64,000 nt of DNA from Oopsacas minuta. Taxonomy: Eukaryota > Porifera > Hexactinellida > Lyssacinosida > Leucopsacidae. Each line of letters starts with the position of its first letter. Within the stretch, counting starts at the first letter, position 1. A program made the translations under genes and the position numbers. The stretch spans positions 186,001 to 250,000 of the forward strand of contig JAKMXF010000288.1 of NCBI GenBank assembly GCA_024704765.1, written 5' to 3'. This document shows, piece by piece, positions 1 to 10,142 of this stretch. The notes beneath the pieces were generated by a model. The model did not search any database, had not been told where the DNA came from, and worked only from the letters and a program-made list of their open reading frames with translations.

Positions 1-118
1 CCCTAGTAGTCCGTCTGTGGAGGTCACACTGTTTATGTATAATGTATTCATTGGAAAGCATTGTAAAAGCCTCATTTTCATAGCTAAAACATTGAATAAG
101 GGAATAAGAGAATTATAC

Positions 119-1125
119 CTGTAACTGTACGATATGATCACTGACAGAGATAGCTAATAGAGAGAGATAGGGATGCCAAGCAATACAACGAATAGGACCT
201 GTTTGACATATGCTAGAGAATATGTCCAGCTGTTGTGTAACAGACAAACCGAACCCCAGCTGAGGAGAAATAAACCTGTACAGAGATTCGAATAGTGAAA
301 TACACAGGGATATACTGTATGCTGCTTTGCTGGCTATTTTATCTCTCTGTGTATTTCTGGTCTGAAGAGATGTAGAGAGTTTGTTTAGGAGAGAAGGGAT
401 ATCTCTACCCGATCGGAATGATAGCCAGGCTCGTTTCCAGGGATTCTCGTCCCTCTCCACGAATGGAGAAGGTTCTGTTATACCTGAGAGTAAATACATG
501 TATAAGTAAAGGATAAATTTAAGGTTTTGACAAGCCCCTTCCTCTCTAAAACTTGGCACGAAGAATGTGGTTTGCCTCGACTTCACGAATTACGGCCAAA
601 TATCCAGAAATATTGCAAATTAACACCAAATTTTCCTGGATTTTTCAAATGAGGTGATCGTATGCATATTATGGAAAAAGGACTACTATTAGAGTAATTA
701 CAGTAAACTCTGCTTAATAGGGCCACATCGTGGTCAGTTTATCTGTACACTACTTGTATGGTTCTGTTTCCGGCTACTTGACCTGATTAACCGGTGTTCT
801 ATAAAGCGGAGTCTACTGTATTACAATATCTCTAACCTGATAAAGATAGACTAGTATTTGTACCTACATCCTGGAGAGAAGATGAACTACTCTGAGTATG
901 AGTTAGCACTGAAGCAACCGGGACTATAAAATCAGGAATATTAGCATTAGAACTAGCAGCTAGTTTCTGTGCATTAATGAATGACAGTGTATCCGTTATA
1001 TCGTGAGAGGATAATCCATCTGGTGAGCAATTCGGAAGAGGGAGAGAGACTAACCGACAGTCTTTCTCTAAGATTGTAACGTGTCCTACCTCTGGGAGAT
1101 GTAGTGTATTAGATAGGATACTCAT
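119..1125 (-). CDS. AAAS: Aladin-like WD40 nucleoporin, 5' part (3' exons outside window)
   Basis: Aladin is a WD40 protein of the nuclear pore complex. Two exons are visible, 1125-837 and 483-119, joined at a consensus CAG/GTTAGA donor and a TCTCAG acceptor in phase 1, giving 218 in-frame codons. Exon 2 ends at CAG/GTATAA, so the gene continues past the left edge. The N-terminus (PEVGHVTILEKDCRLV) matches the short 'GQVTLYEHNNELV' stretch of animal aladin, and the end of exon 2 (RCIAWHPYLSLLAISVSD) is the first WD repeat. Between them lies the helical segment with the ENPWKRAW motif, like the 'EQVWKRC' part of aladin. The 353-bp intron holds a CAGT-ended repeat element. The identity rests on these remembered family motifs; most of the propeller is out of view. 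Confidence 0.75.
709..820. mobile_element. Family C MITE in aladin intron 1
   Basis: TA, left CAGTAAACTCTGCTTAATAG, right CTATAAAGCGGAGTCTACTG, TA. The 112-bp element makes up a third of the intron and ends 16 bp from the exon 1 donor. Confidence 0.85.
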
Positions 1126-1772
1126 TGGAGTATGTGAGTGATGATAAATTTGAGTATTTGGTGATTTAGCTAATTTGATTTCTGTAATTTATTCAATTAA
1201 TATTCATAAAAGATGGCAAAAGTTAAAGAAGAATCACACAAATACACAATTTATTGTTTACGACCAATTTTGAGGTAAATGTTGGTGATTTTGTTGTAGT
1301 AATTTCTGGTATCTTAGCCATTTAGATTACTATTTGAAGTTTGCTAATTTGATTGAAATTGTAGTAGTGTAGCCTCACCACACGGGATGCCAGAGACACC
1401 GAAAAATGCTGCCCCTGTTTGTGGAAGTTCGCCTGTACGGGATTAGGAATTTATTTTTCACTCCGTTTCCAGAAATTCCCTGATTTCACCCATTTATGGA
1501 GGTTAAACTGTATTTGATTGAACTTAAACCAAATAATGTCAATATAAAACAGCTCAATACTGTAATGCCCACATAAAAAATTTGGTATAAATGCTCAGAT
1601 ACCTGCAAGACTAGACTGTTTATTGTTTGGAAAGGTGTAGCTGTTAAAAAAGCATTATACCATCCCTGCGCCATTCATATTAACCCCCTAACATAACTGC
1701 ATATCATAATATAATATAATTTGAATAAATAACAAACTTCTACATATACAACAGCAGCAGCACTAAATACAA
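1126..1772. other. Intergenic: repeat plus one doubtful small ORF
   Basis: This stretch separates aladin from PGGT1B. About 1364-1512 is a short inverted-repeat element. On the minus strand at 1674-1603 a 24-codon reading frame starting MAQGWYNAFL ends at a good CAG/GTATCT donor and could be the first exon of a small unknown gene. Unspliced, it runs on through a hydrophobic stretch into the repeat. I found no convincing second exon, so I do not call a gene. Confidence 0.35.
1364..1512. repeat. Short inverted-repeat element (family D)
   Basis: The ends are imperfect inverted copies (left TAGTGTAGCCTCAC, right ending GGAGGTTAAACTGTA). The interior carries the family's recurring words 'ccgaaaaatgct' and 'tttcactccgtttcc', which recur near 5600, 7500, 8150, 18850, 20750 and 25550. 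It has no coding capacity. It is probably a MITE. Confidence 0.6.
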
Positions 1773-2855
1773 TTACACAATATTCAACCAATGTAAATGC
1801 AATACTTTAAGTCTCTCAACAGCACTACTAGATATATTCAGTCTAACATCAACAGGCTTAACACCTGGATATCCTAATAATGACAGACCAGATATAGCCA
1901 TATATGAGTGTAGGGGATCTGTGCTATGATCTGGCCACTTAGAAAATCCGCCGGTTATACTATTCTCTGTGCTGAATAGGTATTCTATCAAATCATGTTG
2001 TGACGTCAAATTATTCGCATCTAATAATTTCAATGCGCCGCCTATCCAGAATGAATAGCATGTGTCCACGCGTTTATTGGGCCGACCGTGGAACCCTGTC
2101 ACTTGTCTAAACACACACCATTTCTTGATTCGTTCCTTGACCTTACCCCCGATACACTGATCTAATTCCCCCATTAATGCCAAGCTTGCTAGACCACAGA
2201 AAGTAGAACCACCGTGACCTTCTAAACACGGTCCCTGCCCAATCCCAAAATCAAAAGAAACACTTTGTCGAATAAAATCAGTTATCCTTTTCTTATCAAC
2301 AAACCTCCAATCATTGAGTATATAACACACACAACATGCACAATATATATATCTCATATCACATTCCCCGCCCTCTAAACAGGACAGGAAACTCCCCTCA
2401 GCTGTTTGGAGGTTCCCTATGGTCTTAGCGATACATTCTCTATCAATGCGAGACAAATCATCCCCTAGAATCAATAGTGAAGCGATGGCTGTATATGTCA
2501 TTGCAAGATGACCAGTATCAAACAGACAATATTCAAGGCAACCAGTGGGAGAGAACTCACTGCCGATGTTAAATCCGCGGAAACCGGTTTTTAAAGCTTT
2601 TGAGTCGGTTAACATAGTGCTGTATATCCAGTCAATAATCTTATCTTTCCCCTGACACCTGTCTAAGGTATTTAACAGATCCATTCCTGATAGAGAGAAG
2701 AACAAAATAGACATTCTTATAGAGTCATATTCCTCTAACATACTAGGGAGACACCCTGACATCATCTCGAAGTATTTTGCGTGTCTAGGGAATGAGAATT
2801 CAGAGGGGAGTTCATTTGGTGGGGAAGAGGAATTATTATCACTTTCATCTGTCAT
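1773..2855 (-). CDS. PGGT1B: Protein geranylgeranyltransferase type I beta subunit
   Basis: This is the catalytic beta subunit of GGTase-I, which attaches geranylgeranyl to the cysteine of CAAX proteins such as Rho and Rac. It is one uninterrupted 360-residue frame, close to the roughly 377 residues of animal homologues. The alpha-alpha toroid repeats are recognisable (TGHLAMTYTAIASLLILGDD; GHGGSTFCGLASLALMG; GRPNKRVDTCYSFWIGGAL; DPLHSYMAISGLSLLG). The expected zinc ligands are present as Asp264, Cys266 and His316. No stop, frameshift or intron interrupts it, so the gene is intronless here although vertebrate copies have many introns. The start ATG is the first in frame and is followed by a Ser/Asn-rich leader. 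The alpha subunit (FNTA) is not in the window. Confidence 0.95.
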   Translation of the reverse strand: MTDESDNNSSSPPNELPSEFSFPRHAKYFEMMSGCLPSMLEEYDSIRMSILFFSLSGMDLLNTLDRCQGKDKIIDWIYSTMLTDSKALKTGFRGFNIGSEFSPTGCLEYCLFDTGHLAMTYTAIASLLILGDDLSRIDRECIAKTIGNLQTAEGSFLSCLEGGECDMRYIYCACCVCYILNDWRFVDKKRITDFIRQSVSFDFGIGQGPCLEGHGGSTFCGLASLALMGELDQCIGGKVKERIKKWCVFRQVTGFHGRPNKRVDTCYSFWIGGALKLLDANNLTSQHDLIEYLFSTENSITGGFSKWPDHSTDPLHSYMAISGLSLLGYPGVKPVDVRLNISSSAVERLKVLHLHWLNIV

Positions 2856-2896
2856 TATACAATCTAATATATATTATAGCCAGCTACATTGATAAC

Positions 2897-3053
2897 TACA
2901 GTAAACTCCTTGTTATATCGAAGCTCAAGGAAACGCTATAAATACTTCGGTATGACCGATCAAATTTATGTTACTTTGACGGTTTGGGATCATATTAGCA
3001 CAATTTTTAGACTTCGATATATCCGTGTTAGATATAGCGGGAGGTTGTCTGTA
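2897..3053. repeat. Family A MITE
   Basis: It is a TA-flanked inverted-repeat element lying between PGGT1B and the CCDC191-like gene. The left end is CAGTAAACTCCTTGTTATATC, and the right end is its degenerate complement. The internal words 'gttactttgacggtttggga' and 'ttcgatat' are shared with the copies at 19950, 31972, 40210 and 63720. It has no ORF. Confidence 0.75.
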
Positions 3054-3364
3054 TATGTAGAAACAATTTGGAAGTAAGACATCTTGTTCCACGACATTTA
3101 ATTCCATATATTTTATCATAAATAATCTGGAAAAAATTGATAATATTTGTGCTACGAAATATCGTCACACAGGTCAAGTTCTCCTAGTTCTGGGGTCCAC
3201 AATCGTTCTCACCCGCAGACCCGCTATACCACTGTCAAATCAATAAATATTCTCCATAAAATTGAAATCTCGTGCAAATAATAATAAGTATTGATTCGTG
3301 TGTTGAATAAATCAAATAAAATCCGCATAATATTTTCTCATAACAGCGCGAATAAACTCACCTC

Positions 3365-6214
3365 TCATTTATCTATATATTTACCATAATCTGGTATAAT
3401 TTCTCTGACTTGTTCTCTCAATTTCTCCTTTCTAATCTCACGTTCCCTCTCTTCTATCATAGTTGGGATAAAATTCTTAAAACCCAGAAAACCCCATCTC
3501 AATAACATTTTATCGTAGAACTTATCTGCTTCAAAATTATGACGTAAGGTTAACAAGACATCGTTTCGTGTTGAGTCTTTCCAAGCGGCTAGACATCTTT
3601 TAAGAGCATTCCTATCAGCAAATTCTGTTGCCATGGTATCTAACTCGTTATAATGTTGTACATATAATCGCCAATTACGCCAAATTCTACTTTTTCTCAA
3701 CTTATGAAGAAGCTTATCAGCTCTATCACATTTCAACTTTTCTCTAATTATAAGAGCATCTTTCCAGATTGGAAAGAATTCTCTTTGAACTGATTTCTTA
3801 TATAAATTGTCTGCTTTTATACATTTCTTAACTTGAATAGTTCTGTACTTTACTAATCCACCCAAGCAGTATCGTTTCAATAAATATTTCTCGTAATGTG
3901 ATATAGCAATTCTATTCTGTTTAGCTGTCTTTTCGCGTGCGAGTTCTTTCTCAATTTCGCGTGCCTTTGCCGCACGTTTCTCCTCTTGTCGCCGGGCAAT
4001 CTCAGCCCGTTTCATCTCATCTTCCTCTCTAATACGATTAGTTTCTAATTCCAACTCCCTCGCGGCTTTTTCCTCTTCCAACAATTTCCTTTTCTCTTCT
4101 CTCTCTCTCTTACGTCTGAGGATTAGCGCATTCCTTTCTTCCATCTGTGTGAGTGGGATAGGAGTAGTGAACTTCTTGGGGTGTAAGAGGGGTGCAGGGG
4201 GATCTGGGGGTACATACAGGGGTGCAACTGGCTCTCCTGCGGTCAGAACTGGACCTTCTACTGGAATTACATCTGGTATAGTTATAGAAATAGATTTCGG
4301 AATACTCATAGTTGTAACCTCGTTATCCATGGTTACAATTGCACTCTGTGGTCTTGATATCTTTTTCTCAGTATTTTTAACAGATTTAGAATTCAATTTC
4401 TCTCTTACAGATTTCATAGTGATTAGATCAATTTTAGTGTCATATAAATCTCCAACATTTATTGGTATATCGAGTGGATGAGATTGAGATTTGCGAATTT
4501 GACGCGCGGGTTTGTTTTCCTGGGAAATTTTACCCTTTTCAGCTGCTTCTAAGAAAATCGCCATTTTAATTCTCTTCTCCCGTATCTTGTCAGCATGCCT
4601 TTTCAACTCTCCAGTGTTACGTGCCCAAATCTTCCACGAAACAAAACAGTTCCTCATTAACTTACAGCTAAAAAACTCTAGCGCCAGAGTATCCGCTTGT
4701 CTTTCCTTCACCATCTTCTCAGCTAATTTTTCCCTATCTTTTTCCTGTTTAGCTTTAGACACGACTGCTTTCCAAGCTGAGAATACTCTACAAAGGTTTT
4801 TCCAATCATCCATGGTACGTGCGTTATCTAATCGTATTCTATTCTGTGCTGCTAGAGAATGCCAGCTACTAAACACACGATGTGTTAGCTTCAAGTTATG
4901 TTTAGCTTCTAAGTTTGTAGCTTCTTCTAATTGTGCTATTAGTATACGACGAGTATGTGAAAGTTTTGCAGCTGATTTTTTAGCTGATATCAGCTGTTCT
5001 GCACATGTTAACGGAGAACCTATAAATAGGGAAAAGTTCATCAATCAAATGGAGTTAAGTTAATAATTCAATAGCATTTACGTATGCAGCCAAATCCAGT
5101 TATACCGAAGCACAAGGAACCGAGAAATATATGTACTTTGACGATTTGTGACCATATTTGATATACTCGGGTATTTTGATATATCCTTGTTTGATATAAC
5201 AGGAGTTGACAGTACCAATCAACATACCATTAACATCATGATGTGATCTCTCATTCACAATACTCTGTGCTTCTCTAATACTATCTTTAACAGGAATAAT
5301 ATTAGCCTGGGGTTTGGCTGTAGACTTTATCTTAGCTGTATAATAGCTGGTTAGTTCTTCTCGTCTGTTAATAGCTTCTCTCCTAACTTCATCTCTGAAT
5401 GAGTTAACCTGGTGATGTAGCACTGCTTCTGCTATTCTACGTTTATGGTACTCTGCTTTACTAGATTCTTTCTTAGTGATAGTACCAGCGTCATGTAATA
5501 CCTTAAATATTAAATTATTAAATGTGTTTGACGTACACAAGGGAAGCAATGAATTTGTACTCGTTATCCTTCACAAACGGGGCCTCTGGAAATGGGGAAC
5601 TCCTGAAATTGAGTGAAAAATTAATATAGCGAATTCCTAGTCCCATACAAACGGGAAACAAGGAAGCATTTTCGGCGTCCCTGCCACTCCGTTTGTTGAT
5701 GTTTCACTATAGTAAGGTGTTGGCTCGGGTAACCGGTCTCTACAGTATTATAAGTTATATTAGAACCTCGTTAATACGTATACAGCGGACGAAAATTCTA
5801 CTTCTTATCTGAAGTACGTATTTTTAATCGTGTTCATAACAGTGGACTCACATGAGATTCCCTCTCCCTATACTCCTGTTTAATCCTCTCTTCTTCTCTC
5901 ACTCTCCTTTTCTCTTTAAGCTCTCTCTGTCTCTTCTCTATACCAATACGAGGATCTCTATTCTTAGCCAACCAATACTTCTCTACATCTGACAGGACCT
6001 GTTCCTCTATAGGGAGATCTCTCAGACCGTTAAGTATACCTTCCACTGCACCAGCCACGTTACCATGGTTAGCTTGATGGAATGCTGACGTTATGACGTC
6101 ATCCATTACAGAAGTGACAGGGTTACTGACAGGTGAATGTTTCTTGGATTTATCTCTCTTGTACCAGGAATATACTATCGATTCTGCTTCTGAGAGGACT
6201 TTATCCTTACTCAT
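3365..6214 (-). CDS. CCDC191: CCDC191-like coiled-coil protein with SFI1/IQ-type Trp repeats
   Basis: Three exons (6214-5852, 5501-5228, 5019-3365) join in frame (phases 0 and 1, donors CAT/GTGAGT and ATG/GTATGT) into a 763-residue protein. The N-terminus (LSEAESIVYSWYKRDKS, then a conserved 'VMDDVITSAFHQANHGNVAGAV' region) is followed by a long C-terminal exon. That exon has repeated units ending in W (VFSSWHSLAAQNR, VFSAWKAV, CFVSWKIWARN, KRCLAAWKDS, MLLRWGFLGF) and a central highly charged coiled coil rich in E, R and K. Repeats of this kind are known from SFI1/centrin-binding and CCDC191 proteins. A centrosomal or ciliary role is inferred, not shown. Both introns are filled by transposon-like repeats. 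Other SFI1-repeat proteins remain an alternative identity. Confidence 0.7.
5086..5214. repeat. Family A MITE inside an intron
   Basis: A degenerate copy occupies most of intron 2 of the CCDC191-like gene (5020-5227). The right end is GATATAACAGGAGTTGACAG followed by TA; the left end is a mismatched complement. It lies only about 14 bp from the donor. Confidence 0.65.
5568..5716. repeat. Family D element inside an intron
   Basis: Lies in intron 1 of the CCDC191-like gene. It carries the family's words 'aaacggggcctctggaaatg', 'gcgaattcctagtcccata' and 'ttttcggcgtccctg'. The right end is close to GTTTCACTATAGTA. A partial family B element (CCTCGTTAATACGTA) follows at about 5763-5790. Confidence 0.6.
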
Positions 6215-6237
6215 TACTAGTTGTAAGAAAGTAAATC

Positions 6238-6346
6238 AGAGGTTCCCAACCTGGAGCCCAAGGTCGACGGAGGACAGTAGGGGATCCACGGGATCTATTG
6301 CAGCCTATGGGAGGGGTCTACACGTGATAAAGGTTGGGAACTGCTG
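6238..6346. mobile_element. hAT-type MITE with perfect 8-bp target duplication
   Basis: The 109-bp element starts CAGAGGTTCCCAACCT and ends AGGTTGGGAACTGCTG, a near-perfect terminal inverted repeat. It is flanked by identical copies of AAGTAAAT (6230-6237 and 6347-6354). CAG-start ends with 8-bp duplications are the hallmark of hAT transposons. It sits just upstream of the start of the CCDC191-like gene (6214), so it may lie in that gene's promoter or 5' UTR. Confidence 0.9.
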
Positions 6347-6831
6347 AAGTAAATTGATAGAAATGCCGACATTATGAAGAGCGATATGTTAGGGCTCTCA
6401 ATCCGACACTCTCAACATTGTCATTCGTGAAAAATCTCACGATTCTACAATTAGAAATACGACTAAGATTAAGTAGTGTGTCCTCTCAAATTGGCACAAT
6501 GGAGTTCGAAGCCTGGACAATAAATGGATTCGAAGTGAATAACGATTACGAGATTTATGCGTAAGAACGCGTGGACAATTAGAGAGGACACGCTGCATTG
6601 ATTTACAATGAGAAGACCAAGGACACTGTAGTAAGTGTAGACCTGAAATAGTATTCACAATACTTTTGTGTATATATATTCACAAATGTGTGATTCAGAG
6701 ATCAATTAATCTCACAAACAAATAAACAAACAGATACAAAATATCCTAATTTTATGAACTCAATATGGTATAACATAATACACAATAACAATAACAATAA
6801 TACATATAAAAAACAATACATGTATATCTCT

Positions 6832-8530
6832 TCAATCATCCTGTGCATAGCTATTAACGTATTCAGTAACCTTCCTCACGAAGTCATCCTAAATACAATA
6901 AAGTAAATACAGGCAACTCCGGTTATATCGAAGCAATTATCACGGTCCCTTGAGCTTTAATATAACAGGAGTTGGCTGTACATATGCCGGTATATGGGTA
7001 ATAATTTCCTGATATATTTATGCCGGTTATAAGAACATGTATTACTACTCTCAAGGGAGTTCTTATAAGCAGCATCACTGTATTAGCATTCGAGGAAAAG
7101 CGGATACTCACAGGATCTAAAGCGAAGTGTTCTGCTGCCTGCACATTGAGAGGATCATCAAAGTTAAGCAGATCAGTGAATAGAGAGCTTAGACCAATTA
7201 CTACATCCTATTAAGATAACAGGTAATATATGTAATTATTGAATAATTATGAATTAGAGATATAAAGACTCTAACCTTTAATGTTCTTACGGGAGACCAG
7301 CCTAATGAAGCATCTAGTGAGTTCTCTCTCAGTACACTGATAGAGAAGTAAGGTTGAAATTAAGTGAATATAGAGGAACCTGAACAAACCGATACTCATT
7401 TGGGACATTAAATTTGCCGATATATACAGGTGTCAATTTATGCAGGTTCCACTGTATTACATAGCTAATACAATTGGCTACAGTGATATCTCTACAAACG
7501 GGGACTTATGGAAACTGAGTGAAAAGAAAATGAACGAATTCCTAGTCCCATACAAATGAACCTCTACAAACGGGGTAACATGGTAGTATTTTCAGCGGGC
7601 TAACAATTAAGTATACCTGAGACATATCTTTCCATCCTCGGTGATGTTAGGATGCCACAGTTTAGTTAAGCAGGAGCATAAAGGAGGTTTCATATTGTAT
7701 TCTGATGGAATCTTTATGTCAAATACGAACTTCCCTCCTTTCCAGTAACCCTCAGCTATAAAAGTACAAACAAACATATTGAATAAATCCTGGGCCCGAG
7801 ACTTGAAATAAAAAATTCGTCCCTTACCTGGTCTTACGATAAGTTTAAAGTTTCTGAGATCATTAGCATCATCATGTTCTATCTCACAAGATCCTAAACA
7901 GAAAATAAAAATAATAATATTTGTGTGATTAGTTATCGGTATAAAATATTACCTGGCAAACTCCCGTCTAGCTCTGGGTACTCTGTAGAGAGAATATTTA
8001 TTAGTAGTATGTTTTGACGAAAATAGTCCCAGGTTCTGAATTTCTCAGTTTTCTTGAAACGTATAAAACCGCTACGAAGTTGATATTTGGACAACAGCGA
8101 AACCTCCGGAAAGGGGGTGCCAAGGGTGCAGAAAAATGCTACCGCGTTTCCTCGCTTTGGAAAATTCCACATTTATGGAGGTTCATTTGTATTGGACTAG
8201 GAATTCGCTCAATTTATTTTCCACTCCGTTTCCACGGGCCCGTTTGTGGAGACTACATTGTATCAACTATGTGAAACTCAGAAAATATTTTCCAAAGTCT
8301 TATTCTAAATTCCAAAATATCAAAGATTTATAGGCTATATTGGTAAAAAATATTCAAAGATTCTCATGTCAAATCTTTTTGTCCGTTCCGTGAAATACGA
8401 CAGAGCTAATGAACTCACCTTTCGTGAGTCGAGTACTTCTAACAGACATCATTTTAGAAAACGTAGGCTTGGCAGCGGACTCTTCACGTTTGGTAGCTTC
8501 TTCTTTGACTTTTTGTTGTAGTTTAAACAT
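6832..8530 (-). CDS. UBE2F: NEDD8-conjugating E2 enzyme, UBE2F type
   Basis: UBE2F carries NEDD8 and transfers it to cullin-5. Seven exons (8530-8419, 7982-7953, 7893-7828, 7755-7617, 7336-7276, 7207-7112, 6888-6832) with GT-AG junctions in matching phases give a 186-residue protein, one longer than the human enzyme as I recall it. The UBC fold shows the HPN motif at 104-106 and the catalytic Cys114 in KICLS. The diagnostic UBE2F block [31 protein letters not shown] distinguishes it from UBE2M. The first residues (MFKLQQK) resemble the hydrophobic N-acetylated docking tail used to bind DCN1 and the NEDD8 E1. Three introns are 59-72 bp; the other three (223-436 bp) carry repeats. Exon 2 is a 30-bp mini-exon. 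Confidence 0.96.
6908..6980. repeat. Family A MITE, internally deleted
   Basis: A compact 73-bp copy in the last UBE2F intron: TA then CAGGCAACTCCGGTTATATC, a short core with 'cacggtcccttgagctt', and GTTGGCTG then TA. It is followed by a second inverted-repeat stretch (about 6983-7083, with GGTTATAAGAAC and CTTATAAGCAGCATCACTGTA) related to the element at 46501. Confidence 0.7.
7372..7615. repeat. Two abutting repeat elements in a UBE2F intron
   Basis: About 7372-7456 has inverted ends GGAACCTGAACAAACC and GTCAATTTATGCAGGTTCC followed by ACTGTA. It is followed from about 7480 by a family D element with 'tctacaaacggggacttatg' and 'gcgaattcctagtcccata'. Together they account for nearly all of the 280-bp intron 4. 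Confidence 0.55.
8093..8262. repeat. Family D element in UBE2F intron 1
   Basis: Ends CAGCGAAACCTCCGG and GTTTGTGGAGACTACATTG plus TA. It carries the family words 'gcagaaaaatgctaccgcgt' and 'gaattcgctcaatttat'. It explains the 436-bp size of intron 1. Confidence 0.65.
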
Positions 8531-9527
8531 TTTAATTTCCCTAACAACTGTTAATGAGCTTTTATGTAAGAGAACTGTTCTATTTTGGAATTATACGTTC
8601 TTTCTCAGCCAAATTATTGCAAATGTATATATTAGTACAGCTACATTGCATTTTATTATCTTAGATACGAAATGTTGAGCTGGAATGTTGTGTATCAAAT
8701 AGATTAATGCAATTATAAACTGAGGTGGTATAGCAATAGAAAAATACCTATGAGTATGTTTGGTTGTTATGAGCTGTGCAACTATTCTAGAAGGGTTTTG
8801 GATATGACCACAAAATTGATAATGGAGAATCAGCATAATAGGTCATGGTCAGATATTTTGCTCGTTTAGTCGTTATGATTAGGAGAGATATGAATTAGTG
8901 AAACTGCAAAATTATTATTTGAATTGTGTCTTTGGCAGAGATGTAGGGACCCAATGTGTAGCTAGCAAGGCCGATAATACAGAGATTGCTAGCAACCCCA
9001 GGAATCAAAGAAGAAACTAATTAAGTTTTGATGTCCAATTGTAAACTATCTGTCTACCGAAGACCAGGATATGTGGAATAGTTGCATGTTGGCTACTTAA
9101 GAGGATAACAGCATCTGGGCATTTCATTACCCAGCTCATACTCATCAACCTCTCATAATAGAAATTTCTGGGATTTCCAAGTTTTCATCCATAAATAACA
9201 TTTCAGTCTTTTATCTTGGAAAAACTGTACCTAAATTCACAAATCCATTCCTGGGTTTCTTACTTGTAAAATTCCGGGAGAATTTGCAAGTATGCCGGTT
9301 TATCCCCTGCCCGTAGACCTGAATAGTATAAAACCATAAGAATCAAATAAGGAAAAGATGTGATATGACGTACGTACATCTTTTGCTGTCAAAAGAAAGG
9401 AAATTCATCTGATACACAACAGTTAACATTAAGTTCTAGCTAGCTATAACTGTTACAACAACAACACAATACAAACAAGCAATGGGCAACAATTGTGTAA
9501 TGTACGCATGCAGTATAATTACATCAT
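8531..9527. other. Intergenic, no gene recognised
   Basis: About 1 kb between the UBE2F start and the 3' end of the repeat-protein gene. Short reading frames here have no coding character. It should hold the UBE2F promoter near 8531-8700. I saw no clear repeat element. Confidence 0.4.
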
Positions 9528-10142
9528 CTAGATCTCAGCTGGGATTGGGGGCTTGTCAGCTGTTTGTTCATCAGAAGAACTGTCAGTTTTTGATTTTTTA
9601 GGGACGTCCTCTCCTTCTGCAGGGGTAGGTGCGGTTCGTTTCGGGGCTTTAGTGGGAGTTTGTGCTTTTTGCGTTTGAGAGCGAGTTTTACCGAAATTCT
9701 CTTCGCCGAGGAGGGCGGCTCCCTCTTGGGCAGTTTGGGACATTGTGGTGGTTCGTTGTAAAGGAGTTTTGTCGTTTTCTTGCGAGCTACTAGCACTTAC
9801 TCGCTCTTCACGCGTCTGTTTTCGCGTTTTTTCACGGACTTCATCTCCTAGGATATCTTTAGCAGCTTCGGTTGTCGCTTGGATTGTAGTAGCACGAGCG
9901 AGTGAAGGTTTATCGGAACCATTCGCGTCGGTGTCTTTATCGTTATCAGTTTCGCTCTGTTTGATCGCGTCTTGTAGCGTAGCAGTTGCCCCTCTTGTCT
10001 TCTCAAGGGACTGTCCTTCAAGGAACTCTTTGCCCTCCTCAGCGGTCACTTGCATCGTCCCTGCTCGTCCTAATTTAGGTTTATCTGCTCCGTTTGTATC
10101 TGTCTCGGTCTGAGGAATTGTTGGTGTCTTTTCGGTTGCCAT
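9528..10142 (-). CDS. Disordered protein with three internal repeats, unknown function
   Basis: I do not recognise this family. It is a single 204-residue frame, almost all polar residues (Thr, Glu, Lys, Asp, Gln, Ala), with no membrane segment and no Cys. Three diverged repeats share a core: LGRAGTMQVTAEEGKEFL, LARATTIQATTEAAKDIL and LQRTTTMSQTAQEGAALL. Each is followed 8-10 residues later by a KTR tripeptide. The consensus is roughly L-x-R-[AT]-x-T-[MI]-x(3)-T-x-E-x-[GA]-x(3)-[LI]-L. The R-x-x-T cores resemble basophilic-kinase sites, and the tail (KRTAPTPAEGEDVPKKSK) looks like a nuclear-localisation signal. Codon bias in repeat-conserved positions and a clean ATG support a real gene. It lies between UBE2F and CORO7 on the same strand and is intronless. 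Confidence 0.7.
   Translation of the reverse strand: MATEKTPTIPQTETDTNGADKPKLGRAGTMQVTAEEGKEFLEGQSLEKTRGATATLQDAIKQSETDNDKDTDANGSDKPSLARATTIQATTEAAKDILGDEVREKTRKQTREERVSASSSQENDKTPLQRTTTMSQTAQEGAALLGEENFGKTRSQTQKAQTPTKAPKRTAPTPAEGEDVPKKSKTDSSSDEQTADKPPIPAEI

Noticed and set aside
1486-1674. 62-codon minus-strand frame with a hydrophobic stretch (MAQGWYNAFL start)
   Set aside because: Its 3' part runs into a family D repeat, and no second exon fits the possible donor, so it is only mentioned as doubtful.
4149-5063. Plus-strand frames opposite the CCDC191-like exon
   Set aside because: Antisense shadows of a well-supported coding exon; no independent support.
8591-8836. 81-codon minus-strand hydrophobic frame upstream of UBE2F
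   Set aside because: No start context, splice sites or family match; AT-rich DNA gives such frames by chance.
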